Shown piece by piece: positions 42,148 through 51,447 of a stretch of 64,000 bases of DNA. The translations under genes and the position numbers were made by a program. Each line of letters starts with the position of its first letter. Within the stretch, counting starts at the first letter, position 1. Under the pieces are notes generated by a model, which worked only from the letters and a program-made list of their open reading frames with translations, was not told where the DNA came from and did no database searches. Source of the DNA: Candidatus Peribacteria bacterium (lineage in GTDB: Bacteria > Patescibacteriota > Gracilibacteria > UBA1369 > 2-02-FULL-48-14); NCBI GenBank assembly GCA_943349825.1, contig CALQZQ010000002.1:124001-188000 (forward strand), given 5' to 3'.

Positions 42148-43797
42148 ATGAAGCGATATCTCCCCATACTCGCGATGCTTGCCCTACTGGTGAGTGCGCA
42201 GCCAGCCTTTGCTCTCTCCACCGGAACCCAAGTTTCCGGTTCCAGCGAAGTGAACGCCTACCCGGACTCCGTTTTGACCTACCTTATAGGTTACAGCGAC
42301 TACACCGCCGAAGCCGCCGATTCCACCGCAGACGATATAGGTGTGGGCAGTCTCCCCACCGTTTACATCGGTTCCAACAGCGCTTTTGATCAAATCCTCT
42401 TCGACATCACGACCGCAGGATCCAGCACCCGTTCGACCATGAGCTGTCCGATGTTCGTGGAGTGCCACCATTTTGATCTGGAATACTACAACGGACTCAC
42501 CGCCACTTGGGATGCTCTTACCTATACAGACAACACCGGCAGCTTTCAAATCGCAGGTGCCAATACCTGGGAATTCGATCTTCCGGACGCTTGGGACGAC
42601 GACTCCAACACCAAAGAAACCATCGAAGGAGAAACCCTCTATTGGGTGCGCATCACTTTGAACAGCAACACCTCCAGCGCGAGCACGGCTTACGTGGGTG
42701 AAATTGCACTCCGCAGCTACAACGTAGAAATGACGGTAGAAAATGAACTGGGCAGCTCCATCGACAGCTTGGTTTCCGAAGACTTCAGCATTTCCGGTGG
42801 AACCTCCAACAGCCTGGCCGGTTGGAGAGACATGGGCAGCGGAGTCTACCAATTGGCTCTCGATGCAGATTTGACCGATAGCAACTACAACATTTCCGCA
42901 GGGGAATCCGGCTACGTAGACAGCAGCACAGACAGCGGAGTGCTTTCCACCATACAAAAGGCCCTGAGCCTCACCATGGACTACACTCACCGCATCAACG
43001 TAACGAATGAATCCGGCGCAGCGCTCACTCCCTCCGCAGTCAGCATCGACGGCAATGCGTGCACCCTTTCCGGCACCAGCGCTTACTGCGCCGTGAGCAC
43101 GTCCACCGACGGCACTTCCGGTTCTGTGGCCGACGTCACCGTGACCGCTTCTGGCTACGAAACCAAGACCCAAGAACTCTCAGGCCAACGCGACAGCAAC
43201 TCTGACGCTCAAGTCGTGACCACGGTGGCCCTCAGCGCCATCTCTTGTGACGTGCCCTTCGTGGACATCTACGGACACTGGGCCGAAGGTTACATCGATG
43301 AACTCTTCTGCAACGGAGCCGTGAACGGTCGTGATGCCACGCATTACGTGCCCAACGACAACGTGACTCGCGCTGAATTCTTAAAGATCGCCCTTTTGAA
43401 CGCCGGCTTCACGGTCGACGGTTCTACGGGTGCCGACTTCTCCGACGTGGACTCCGGTGACTGGTTCTATGAATACGTTTCTTACGGCGCTGACGAAGGC
43501 TACATCGAAGGTTACGACGACGGAACTTTCCTTCCCAACGCTTCCATCAACCGTGCCGAAGCCCTGGTCATCCTCATGCGCATCGCGGGTGAAAGCTCCT
43601 CCAGCGTTTCCAGCACTTGGGCCGAATTCTCAGACGTGGATTCCACAGATTGGTTCGCCTACGCTGTGAAAATCGCTGCCGATGAAGGCATTGTAGAAGG
43701 TTACGACGATGGCAGTTTCAGACCCGGCCACGACATCACTCGTGCCGAAGTCGCCGCCATGGCTGTGCGCACCTACGACACCTACTACGCTCCCTGA
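42148..43797 (+). CDS. Secreted protein with three C-terminal SLH domains
   Basis: Signal peptide; SDVDSGDWFYEYVSYGADEGYIEGYDDGTFLPNASINRAEAL and related repeats. Confidence 0.92.
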   Translation: MKRYLPILAMLALLVSAQPAFALSTGTQVSGSSEVNAYPDSVLTYLIGYSDYTAEAADSTADDIGVGSLPTVYIGSNSAFDQILFDITTAGSSTRSTMSCPMFVECHHFDLEYYNGLTATWDALTYTDNTGSFQIAGANTWEFDLPDAWDDDSNTKETIEGETLYWVRITLNSNTSSASTAYVGEIALRSYNVEMTVENELGSSIDSLVSEDFSISGGTSNSLAGWRDMGSGVYQLALDADLTDSNYNISAGESGYVDSSTDSGVLSTIQKALSLTMDYTHRINVTNESGAALTPSAVSIDGNACTLSGTSAYCAVSTSTDGTSGSVADVTVTASGYETKTQELSGQRDSNSDAQVVTTVALSAISCDVPFVDIYGHWAEGYIDELFCNGAVNGRDATHYVPNDNVTRAEFLKIALLNAGFTVDGSTGADFSDVDSGDWFYEYVSYGADEGYIEGYDDGTFLPNASINRAEALVILMRIAGESSSSVSSTWAEFSDVDSTDWFAYAVKIAADEGIVEGYDDGSFRPGHDITRAEVAAMAVRTYDTYYAP

Positions 43798-43868
43798 GCG
43801 TAGAGCTTGGCTCTGGACAAAAGCTGAAAAAGTTCCTAGGCTAAGCGCTTAGGAACTTTTTCTTCATT

Positions 43869-44291
43869 ATGCCAAAAGATGTGACCCCAGACCTCGCCGC
43901 ATTTGCCGATTATGACGAACCCGAGTGTACGGATCCCAAAATCCAAATGGAGGCCGAAGCATTCATGGAGGCAACCCGCAGCCGAAACTCCACGGTGCCC
44001 GGAGTACTCATGATGGTGAGGGAAGGCCTGGCTTTCAAGTTATTGGGGACTACGCTACCGAACAAAGGATGGGGCGATCAAGGAAAGGAATATAGAGAAA
44101 TCACAGCTCCCCAAGGCTACACAATGCTAATCTTGCCGCACGCCACCTATGAGGTTGTTTACGAGGGGGGCCAAGCGAACAGGATCTCAATCGACATGGA
44201 TAGGGAGCAGCACGGGTTCACCATCAGTGCAGATCAAATGCGGATGATCCTGGCCTACAATCAAAACGTCAGTTGGTACCATCGCAATTGA
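43869..44291 (+). CDS. Hypothetical protein
   Basis: 140-aa ORF in gene context. Confidence 0.65.
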   Translation: MPKDVTPDLAAFADYDEPECTDPKIQMEAEAFMEATRSRNSTVPGVLMMVREGLAFKLLGTTLPNKGWGDQGKEYREITAPQGYTMLILPHATYEVVYEGGQANRISIDMDREQHGFTISADQMRMILAYNQNVSWYHRN

Positions 44292-44336
44292 AGCTCTGCT
44301 CGAGTTGTGGCATACTAAAAGCCCTTAAAATTTCTC

Positions 44337-44807
44337 GTGAGCGCTCAAAACCTTAAAATTTCCAAACTCTATTACGCCGTCGATGGAACTCGCGAGCCTT
44401 TCGAAGCGCTCTTTCCAGCGGACGATTTTGTGGCCTTGCCTCTCACCGGGCCCATCGCGGTGAAAGGCGAGCTCATGCGTGTGGAAGAAGGCATCATGCT
44501 CCTGATGCACGAGCTGGAGGCCACTCAAATGGGAAACTGCGGTTTCTGCGAAAAGCCTTTGAAACAAGCCCTCCAATTCCATCCCTCCGAGTGGCTCTAC
44601 CATGAAGAAAAACCTCTGGACTACGACGATTCCGACGAAGCCTTGTTTCTCGATAAAAAACAGCTGGAACTCGATCCCTACGAACCTGTTCGCCAGGAAC
44701 TCATCCTTCACATCGATCCGGCGCCGCATTGTCCCAAAACCTGCAAAGAATTCGCTGAACCGGAAAGAGGGGTGAAGGCTCTCTCTAAGCTCAAAGAAAT
44801 TCTATGA
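44337..44807 (+). CDS. YceD/DUF177 family protein (GTG start)
   Basis: CGFCEKPLKQAL...DPYEPVRQELILHIDPAPHCPKTCKEF. Confidence 0.8.
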   Translation: MSAQNLKISKLYYAVDGTREPFEALFPADDFVALPLTGPIAVKGELMRVEEGIMLLMHELEATQMGNCGFCEKPLKQALQFHPSEWLYHEEKPLDYDDSDEALFLDKKQLELDPYEPVRQELILHIDPAPHCPKTCKEFAEPERGVKALSKLKEIL

Positions 44808-45499
44808 CGCTTCCTGAGCTCCGCGCCCACTTGAGCAGCCTCGCCACTCCAGAACGCGCCGAAAGCTCGCAGCGTTTTTTCAAGACTGGCCCCGGTCAGT
44901 ATGGGGAAGGAGACGTGTTCATCGGCATCACCGTGCCGGTGCTGCGCGCGGCAGCCAAGCAAGCTCGTGATCTTTCCCTGCAAGACCTCCGACCCCTCCT
45001 CAAGTCCAAAATCCACGAAGAGCGTCTCGTCGCTTTGCTCATCCTCGATTCGCAATACGCAAAATCCAAAGACCCAAAAATCGTTGATTTCTACCTAAAC
45101 AACACTGATTGCATCAACAACTGGGATTTGGTGGACGGCTCCGCGCCCTACATCCTCGGCGCGCATCTCCTCACTCACGATCCCAAAATCCTCTACACGC
45201 TTGTGAAGTCCAAGAATCTTTGGGAACGCCGCATCGCCATCATCAGCACCCTCGCGTTCATTCGCGCCGGCCAATTTGAGCACACCCTTGCGCTCTCCGA
45301 AGCACTGCTCACGGACACCCACGACCTCATGCACAAAGCGGTGGGCTGGATGCTGCGTGAAGTGGGAAAGCGGGACCAAGCCACTCTGGAAAAGTTCCTC
45401 CGCGCACACGCGACTCACATGCCGCGTACGGCACTACGTTACGCCATTGAAAGATTTCCGGAACCTCTGCGTCAGCAGTATTTGAAACGTACAGTCTAA
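44804..45499 (+). CDS. AlkD-like DNA alkylation repair protein
   Basis: FIGITVPVLRAAAKQARDLSLQDLRPLLKSKIHEERLVALLIL, NNWDLVDGSAPYILG. Confidence 0.93.
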   Translation: MTLPELRAHLSSLATPERAESSQRFFKTGPGQYGEGDVFIGITVPVLRAAAKQARDLSLQDLRPLLKSKIHEERLVALLILDSQYAKSKDPKIVDFYLNNTDCINNWDLVDGSAPYILGAHLLTHDPKILYTLVKSKNLWERRIAIISTLAFIRAGQFEHTLALSEALLTDTHDLMHKAVGWMLREVGKRDQATLEKFLRAHATHMPRTALRYAIERFPEPLRQQYLKRTV

Positions 45500-45537
45500 T
45501 GTACACTCTTGCCCGGGCAGGAATTTTTACAGAATAG
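45489..45537. repeat. 48-bp dispersed repeat, copy B
   Basis: GTACAGTCTAATGTACACTCTTGCCCGGGCAGGAATTTTTACAGAATAG; overlaps alkD-like stop, ends 3 nt before next ATG. Confidence 0.75.
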
Positions 45538-45540
45538 TAT

Positions 45541-46161
45541 ATGAAACTCTCCAAGAAAAAAATCGCGTTTTTCATAGTCACCACGGCGGTCATCCTCGCG
45601 TTGAGCCCCTTCCTGGTCCAATCCCTCGCCAAAATCTACACCGTCGAAGACGTGCCTGCCGAAACCGTAGCCATCGTCTTTGGAGCAGGCCTCGGGAAAG
45701 CGGGTGGCCCCAGTGATGTGCTTTACGATCGGCTCACCGTAGCCTCCCAGCTCTACAAAGCCGGAAAAGTGCAAAAAATCCTCGTGTCCGGGGACAATTC
45801 TTACGAAAACTACAACGAACCCGAAGTCATGACCACCACCCTCATCGACGCCTTTGCCATTCCCGCCGCCGACATCGGCCAAGATTTTGCTGGTCGCCGC
45901 ACCTACGACACCTGCATCCGCGCCAAAGAAGTTTTTGGCATCGAACAGGCCATTCTCGTCACCCAAGATTTTCACTTGCCGCGTGCCCTCTACACCTGTA
46001 ATTCGCTGGGTATCGAAAGCGTGGGAGTCTCCGCCTCGCTGCAGCCCTATATTTTGGAAGATTATTACGCTTTTCGAGAGTATCCTGCCACCCTCGCTAT
46101 GTTCATGGATCTTTACCTGTGGTCGCCCGATTATATTGAAGGGGAAAAGGAAGAATGGTAG
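45541..46161 (+). CDS. SanA/YdcF (DUF218)-like membrane protein
   Basis: VAIVFGAGLGKAGGPSDVLYDRLTVASQLYKAGKVQKILVSGDN...RTYDTCIRAKEVFG...LVTQDFHLPRALY. Confidence 0.9.
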   Translation: MKLSKKKIAFFIVTTAVILALSPFLVQSLAKIYTVEDVPAETVAIVFGAGLGKAGGPSDVLYDRLTVASQLYKAGKVQKILVSGDNSYENYNEPEVMTTTLIDAFAIPAADIGQDFAGRRTYDTCIRAKEVFGIEQAILVTQDFHLPRALYTCNSLGIESVGVSASLQPYILEDYYAFREYPATLAMFMDLYLWSPDYIEGEKEEW

Positions 46162-46164
46162 TTG

Positions 46165-46470
46165 ACGTGAATCTTGAAACTCCCTTTTGCTTGTTAAGGG
46201 ACCTACTCACTTTTTGAAGCGGGGAGCGAAGGTACTCGGATGCATGATCCTCCTACCTTCTTCCTTAAGGTTTATGCTTCAGAAAGTGAGTAGGTCCCAA
46301 ACCGAAAGAGAGTTTGAAATTCCATAACAGATAGAAGTTCGTGTACCTTTTGGGAAGCATTAACCCTGAAGGAAGCGGAGAGAAAGTTCATGAACTTTCT
46401 CGGAGCGTTCCATGCTGAGTAAAAGGCACACGAACTTCTCTTCTTGGGTTTGGAGTTTCAAGATTCACGT
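46165..46470 (-). mobile_element. MITE-like two-arm palindromic element, copy 1 (inverted relative to copy 2)
   Basis: Perfect 19-bp TIRs ACGTGAATCTTGAAACTCC/GGAGTTTCAAGATTCACGT; arms 46198-46298 and 46333-46439. Confidence 0.85.
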
Positions 46471-46550
46471 TAGTTTCCCTTGCAATCCTGTTAAAATCCT
46501 CTAAAATACGCAAGCTAGGCCCAAGCGGCCAACCTTAAAGTCTACCGAAT

Positions 46551-46793
46551 ATGGCAAAACATGCAGTCCCGAAACAGAAGCAGTCGAAAGGACGTTCCAG
46601 TCGTCGTTACAAAACTTTTGTAGGTAAAACTCAAAAGAAATTGGCCAACGCCGCTGTAACCGTGATTTGCCCAAAATGCAGCGCTCCTGTGAAAATGCAC
46701 AATGTGTGTAAGGCCTGCGGCTTCTATCGTGGTAAAGACATGATGGCCAAGGTGAAAAAAGCGGAAGCCAAAGTCACCAAGATCAAAGCTTAG
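46551..46793 (+). CDS. rpmF: 50S ribosomal protein L32
   Basis: AVPKQKQSKGRSSRRY...CPKCSAPVKMHNVCKACGFYRGKD. Confidence 0.95.
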   Translation: MAKHAVPKQKQSKGRSSRRYKTFVGKTQKKLANAAVTVICPKCSAPVKMHNVCKACGFYRGKDMMAKVKKAEAKVTKIKA

Positions 46794-46821
46794 TCAGCTG
46801 TTCTTTTAAATTCTTCTCCTC

Positions 46822-47232
46822 ATGGCCTCCAAACGCCATATTCTCCGCAGCATCGTGGTACAAGCCCTGTTTGCGTGGGAATTCCGTGGTGGAGATCCTG
46901 AGGCTATTTTGGCGTACAACCTGGTGAATGGGGCCGGCAGTGTGGACGATCAGCCTTTTGCCTTGCAGCTCCTGCAGAAGGTGATCAAAAATCACAAAAA
47001 AATAAAGTCGACCATTGAAAAATACGCTCCCGAATGGCCTTGGGAGAAAATTGCTCCCGTCGATCGTGCCATTTTACAGATCTCCGTGGCCGAATTGCTC
47101 TTCGATAAAGACATCCCCGCGCTGGTGGCGATCAACGAAGGAATCGAGCTCGCGAAGGAATATGGAACAGAAAGCTCTTCAAAATTTGTGAACGGCGTAT
47201 TAAGCTCTCTATACGATGACCGTAAAAATTAA
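46822..47232 (+). CDS. nusB: Transcription antitermination factor NusB
   Basis: [60 protein letters not shown]. Confidence 0.93.
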   Translation: MASKRHILRSIVVQALFAWEFRGGDPEAILAYNLVNGAGSVDDQPFALQLLQKVIKNHKKIKSTIEKYAPEWPWEKIAPVDRAILQISVAELLFDKDIPALVAINEGIELAKEYGTESSSKFVNGVLSSLYDDRKN

Positions 47233-47917
47233 ACAACTCGCCCAGCTTCAGGATAAGATCGACGCCCACTTCACGGACGAGACGCTCCTGACCCTCGCTT
47301 TCATTCACAAGTCCTACGTGAACGAGCACGAAAACGAAGAAGGCCACAACGAACGCCTGGAATTTTTGGGCGACGCGGTTTTGGAACTTTCTGTCACTCA
47401 CTACCTCTACAAAAACTATCCCGACCAGCCCGAAGGCCAGCTCACCAATTGGCGCAGTGCTTTGGTGAAAGGGAAGAACCTGGCTCGCGTGTCCCGCAGC
47501 CTCGAACTCGGCCAGTACTTGTTGCTCTCCCGTGGGGAAGAACTCTCCGGTGGTCGCGAAAAAGATTACATCTTGGCCAACACCATGGAGTCGCTCATCG
47601 GTGCGATTTATTTGGACAAGGGGTTTGAAATGGCCAACGAATTCATCCTCAAAAACATCGTAATCCTTCTCAAAGAAATCATCGAACAAGGGTTGAACGT
47701 GGACGCGAAATCCCACGTGCAAGAACTCGCTCAGGAAAAACTCAGTCTCACGCCCACCTACGAACTGCTCTCCGAATCCGGCCCGGACCACGACAAAGTC
47801 TTCGAAATGGGAATCTACTTCGGTGAAGAACTCGCCGGCAAAGGCAACGGTCCCTCTAAACAAGAAGCCGAACAATCCGCCGCAAAGAATGCACTGAAGG
47901 AAAAAGGATGGAATTAG
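47216..47917 (+). CDS. rnc: Ribonuclease III
   Basis: [23 protein letters not shown]-terminal dsRBD. Confidence 0.97.
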   Translation: MTVKIKQLAQLQDKIDAHFTDETLLTLAFIHKSYVNEHENEEGHNERLEFLGDAVLELSVTHYLYKNYPDQPEGQLTNWRSALVKGKNLARVSRSLELGQYLLLSRGEELSGGREKDYILANTMESLIGAIYLDKGFEMANEFILKNIVILLKEIIEQGLNVDAKSHVQELAQEKLSLTPTYELLSESGPDHDKVFEMGIYFGEELAGKGNGPSKQEAEQSAAKNALKEKGWN

Positions 47918-49293
47918 GCCATCTTCGGAACCAACAATTCAGTTCGTTGTGAGCCGACTTTTAGGAGTCCGATGGGAAAGTCCAAATACTTCGAGAAATA
48001 CATGCCTTCCTTCACGCCTTTGAGCTCCAAGGGCTCATGCTTCATCGCTTTTTCCATCTGTTCTTTCGTCAGCTCAATCACATTCTTTGTGGCCATACTC
48101 GTGAAAAATACAGACCCTTCGTGGCTCGGTTTCATCTCCTCGTTTTCATAAGTTTTGAGGGCAGGCAAAGCCAGCGAAAAACCCATTGGGGGAGGAAGTC
48201 GCAGCAAATCTTTTCCGACCAAGAACAAATGATGCTCGAAGGGAACCCACTCGCAGTCCTTCACGGTGATACCAAAATGATCCTTCAAAAATACATCATA
48301 AATTTTCCGCTCGTCTTTTTTGAGCACGCGCAGGGAATTGCGTTCTTCGTGTCTTTCGCTCGGCTGCGCAGCGGTCTTGGTGATGGCGATGCAGAAGAAT
48401 CCTTTGGTCTTCGTTTTGTGCGGCCAGAAGCGGATTCCTTGCAGTCCGGCCAGCTGCACCGGCACTTTGATTTTCTTTTTCTTGAGTTCCTTCATCGCAT
48501 TCGCATCCACCGCGGCTTCCGGAGTCTTCGCCAAAAAATCTTCCACCACACCGTCATTTTCCACGGCATTCAGGGCGCACGTGGAATAGAGCAAACGCCC
48601 CCCGGGCTTGAGCATGCGGAAAGCGGAACGCAGCAGTCCAAATTGCAGTCCCGAAAAATGCTTCAGCCCCTTCTTGTTCCAGTAATTCGGTTGCCCTTCG
48701 TTCGTCACAAAAAGTCCTTCGCCGCTGCACGAGGGATCGAGCAAAATCCTATCGAAAGTTTCCGGATAAATGTCGGCCATTTTGGAAGCGCTCATGCGGC
48801 TCACATAGGCATTCACAATGCCCAGGCGACTCAAATTCGAGCGCAGCGCTTTCAGCCGATGCGTATCCATGTCGTTTGCGACCAAAACTCCGGTATTGTT
48901 CATGCGCTGCGCCATGTGTGTGGTTTTTCCCCCCGGCGCCGCCGTGAGATCCAAAACAAACTCGCCCGGCTGGGGGTCCAGCACCTCCACTGCGAACATC
49001 GAGGCTGCATCCTGCGGATACGTGAAGCCCGCGTGGTAAGGCATCTTGAGGGCCCACTCTACTCCCGCTCCGGTCAGTTCGATTCCATCGCTGGAATAGG
49101 GGCTGTCCGCCACTTCATAGCCCTGGCTTTTGAACCATTTCGTCAGCGCCTTCTTCGTGATTTTCAGAGTATTCACTCGAATGCTACGCGGCCCCATCAC
49201 TTTTTTCTCAATCGAACTAAAAAATTGTTCAGCATCCTTCTCGCCGATCAAAGTGCGGAAATAATCTTGAAATGGCGCTTTCATTTGTGTCAT
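47914..49293 (-). CDS. RsmB/RsmF-family RNA (cytosine-C5) methyltransferase
   Basis: FVLDLTAAPGGKTTHMAQRM; LLDPSCSGEG; LLYSTCALNAVEND. Confidence 0.94.
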   Translation of the reverse strand: MTQMKAPFQDYFRTLIGEKDAEQFFSSIEKKVMGPRSIRVNTLKITKKALTKWFKSQGYEVADSPYSSDGIELTGAGVEWALKMPYHAGFTYPQDAASMFAVEVLDPQPGEFVLDLTAAPGGKTTHMAQRMNNTGVLVANDMDTHRLKALRSNLSRLGIVNAYVSRMSASKMADIYPETFDRILLDPSCSGEGLFVTNEGQPNYWNKKGLKHFSGLQFGLLRSAFRMLKPGGRLLYSTCALNAVENDGVVEDFLAKTPEAAVDANAMKELKKKKIKVPVQLAGLQGIRFWPHKTKTKGFFCIAITKTAAQPSERHEERNSLRVLKKDERKIYDVFLKDHFGITVKDCEWVPFEHHLFLVGKDLLRLPPPMGFSLALPALKTYENEEMKPSHEGSVFFTSMATKNVIELTKEQMEKAMKHEPLELKGVKEGMYFSKYLDFPIGLLKVGSQRTELLVPKMA

Positions 49294-49337
49294 AACGAGA
49301 GCAGTCTAGTGGAGTTTCCATTCTTTTAAAAGTCGCC

Positions 49338-49604
49338 ATGCAAATTTTCTTCACTGCCTTCATTACCATTTTCCTCGCCGAGCTGGGAGACAAGACCCAA
49401 ATCGCCACTTTGCTCTTCGCCTCCAACAAAGACACCAGCAAGTGGGTAGTGTTCTTTGGAGCAGCATTGGCGCTCACTCTCACCAGCGCCATCGCAGTGC
49501 TTTTGGGCGGCACCATCAGCGAATACGTCAGCGAGAAGACCCTTAAACTCGTGGGAGGGATGGGTTTTATTGTCGTAGGGGTTTGGACTTTATTGGCTAA
49601 ATAA
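49338..49604 (+). CDS. Single-repeat (half-size) GDT1/UPF0016 membrane protein
   Basis: 88 aa with one ELGDKTQ motif. Confidence 0.88.
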   Translation: MQIFFTAFITIFLAELGDKTQIATLLFASNKDTSKWVVFFGAALALTLTSAIAVLLGGTISEYVSEKTLKLVGGMGFIVVGVWTLLAK

Positions 49605-49609
49605 ATGCC

Positions 49610-49885
49610 ATGCTTTACCAGATTATTTTGCTCACCCTCACCGTTGAACTCCTCACCATAGCGGGACGTGCTCTTTTCGGTTCCAACAAAGCACGCTTCA
49701 AAAAAAACACGTTCAAATACAAAGTTCGCATTCACCACGGTTACGTGGGGGCTGTCTTCGTCGCGCTGAATTTCCTCTTTCCTTCAGACCTTCTTTTCAT
49801 CACCGGTGCCACGCTCTTTTTCTCCGACGCCATCCACCACTTTCTTGTTTTACCGCTGTGGGTGGGAAGAACCGAGTTTCCCTAA
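49610..49885 (+). CDS. Hypothetical membrane protein
   Basis: 91 aa, hydrophobic, directly after the GDT1-like gene. Confidence 0.65.
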   Translation: MLYQIILLTLTVELLTIAGRALFGSNKARFKKNTFKYKVRIHHGYVGAVFVALNFLFPSDLLFITGATLFFSDAIHHFLVLPLWVGRTEFP

Positions 49886-50239
49886 AAGCGCACTCTTCAG
49901 CGTTTCCAAACACAGAGTCACGCACTTCACTCGAGCCGGCCCCAAATCTGAAATCTCCAGCCACTCAAATAAATCTTTGGTGCAAAGTAGTCCGAGTTGT
50001 TTCATGGACTTTCCCTTCACCTCCTCTGTGAGCACCGAAGCCGCCGCGGTACTGATCGCGCAGCCATCGCCTTCCCACGTGGCCTCCACGACTTTCCCGT
50101 TCTTCACACGTAAATAGAGCCGCACATGATCGCCGCACGTGGTGTTCACACCACTCGCACTCAAGTCAGGCTTTTTCATCGCACCCTTATTCAGCGGATG
50201 TTTCGCCAGGTCGACAATTTGTTCGCCGTAGAGATCCAT
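49850..50239 (-). CDS. sufU: SufU/IscU-type Fe-S scaffold
   Basis: NTTCGDHVRLYL, GDGCAISTAAASVLTEEVKGK, RVKCVTLCLETL. Confidence 0.93.
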   Translation of the reverse strand: MDLYGEQIVDLAKHPLNKGAMKKPDLSASGVNTTCGDHVRLYLRVKNGKVVEATWEGDGCAISTAAASVLTEEVKGKSMKQLGLLCTKDLFEWLEISDLGPARVKCVTLCLETLKSALLGKLGSSHPQR

Positions 50240-50241
50240 AA

Positions 50242-51447
50242 TTAAAGTTCAAAAATTTTAGCGACTTTTTTCAGCCCTTTCGACAGCGCTTCCACGTCTT
50301 TTGCCGTGTTGTAGAGGCCAAAACTCACGCGCACCGTAGAGACTTGGCAGAGCGCCTTCATCAGGGGCATGGTGCAGTGGTGGCCGGCCCGCACGCACAC
50401 ACCTTGATCGCCCAAAATCGCGGCCACGTCGTGAGGATGCACTCCCTTCACGTTGAAAGAAATCGAGCCGCGGTGCTGATCAAAACCCTTGGGGCCATAT
50501 ACTTCTACAAAAGAAAGTTCATTCAGCTTTTTAAAAGTATATTCCTGCATTTCTCGATCATGTTTCATCAGCGTATTTTTTCCGACTTCCATCATGAATT
50601 CCATCGCCGCTCCCATGCCGATGACTTGGGCTACGGACGGGGTGCCCGCCTCAAATTTCCAGGGGATGTCGTTCCATGTGGAAAATTCTTCACTGACTTC
50701 GCGGATCATGTCACCGCCCCCGAGCCAGGGATCCATGGTTTCCAATATCTCTCGCTTCGCATACAAAACACCGGCACCGGTAGGTCCATAAATTTTGTGT
50801 CCGGAGAACGCCAAAAAATCCACGTCGAGCTTTTGAACATCCACGCTCATGTGCGCCACGAGTTGCGCTGCATCCACACAAATTTTGGCGCCCACTTTTC
50901 GTGCCAGTCTCACGACCACCGGTAAATCAATCAAAGTTCCCAGCGTATTGGAAAGCCCCGTCACACTGATGATCTTCGTTTTCTTGGTGACGAGTTTTTC
51001 CAGCGCTTTGTAATCCAAATTTCCGGTGCTCAAAATAGGGCAGAATTTCACTCTGGCTCCTTTCTCTTTGGCAACGATTTGCCATGGAACTAGGTTGGAA
51101 TGATGTTCCAAAACGGTGAGCAGCACTTCATCTCCTTTCTTCAAAAATTTTCGTCCCCAGCCCAGCGCCACAATATTCAAACTTTCGGTAGCTCCACGTG
51201 TGAACACCACTTCGCCGTCTTTCCCGGCATGCAAAAATTTCCGTGCGATTTCACGTACCGATTCGTATTTTTCTGTGGCAGCTTCCGCCATGGGGTAGAG
51301 CCCGCGGTGCACGTTGGCATTGCTGTTCAAGTAATAATCCTGCTCGGCCTTCATGGAGCTGTCCACACGTTGAGATGTGGAAGCACTGTCCAAGTACACG
51401 AGCTTGGGATGTGTTTTGAAAATGGGAAAACGGGCGCGAAGGTTCAT
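50242..51447 (-). CDS. sufS: Cysteine desulfurase SufS
   Basis: YLDSASTSQR; DFLAFSGHKIYGPTGAGVLYAK; RAGHHCTMPLM. Confidence 0.96.
   Translation of the reverse strand: MNLRARFPIFKTHPKLVYLDSASTSQRVDSSMKAEQDYYLNSNANVHRGLYPMAEAATEKYESVREIARKFLHAGKDGEVVFTRGATESLNIVALGWGRKFLKKGDEVLLTVLEHHSNLVPWQIVAKEKGARVKFCPILSTGNLDYKALEKLVTKKTKIISVTGLSNTLGTLIDLPVVVRLARKVGAKICVDAAQLVAHMSVDVQKLDVDFLAFSGHKIYGPTGAGVLYAKREILETMDPWLGGGDMIREVSEEFSTWNDIPWKFEAGTPSVAQVIGMGAAMEFMMEVGKNTLMKHDREMQEYTFKKLNELSFVEVYGPKGFDQHRGSISFNVKGVHPHDVAAILGDQGVCVRAGHHCTMPLMKALCQVSTVRVSFGLYNTAKDVEALSKGLKKVAKIFEL

Noticed and set aside
42184-43173. 329-aa minus-strand ORF, Gly/Val/Ala-rich
   Set aside because: Antisense to the SLH protein, which has signal peptide and three SLH repeats.
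46165-46470. CRISPR array or simple terminator as explanation for the palindromic region
   Set aside because: No spacer-repeat periodicity; two nested arms within shared terminal inverted repeats and a second full-length copy fit a mobile or structured element instead.
48037-49329. 430-aa plus-strand ORF
   Set aside because: Fully antisense to the RsmB/F-like methyltransferase, which carries clear motifs; composition rich in His/Arg/Phe is typical of a shadow ORF.
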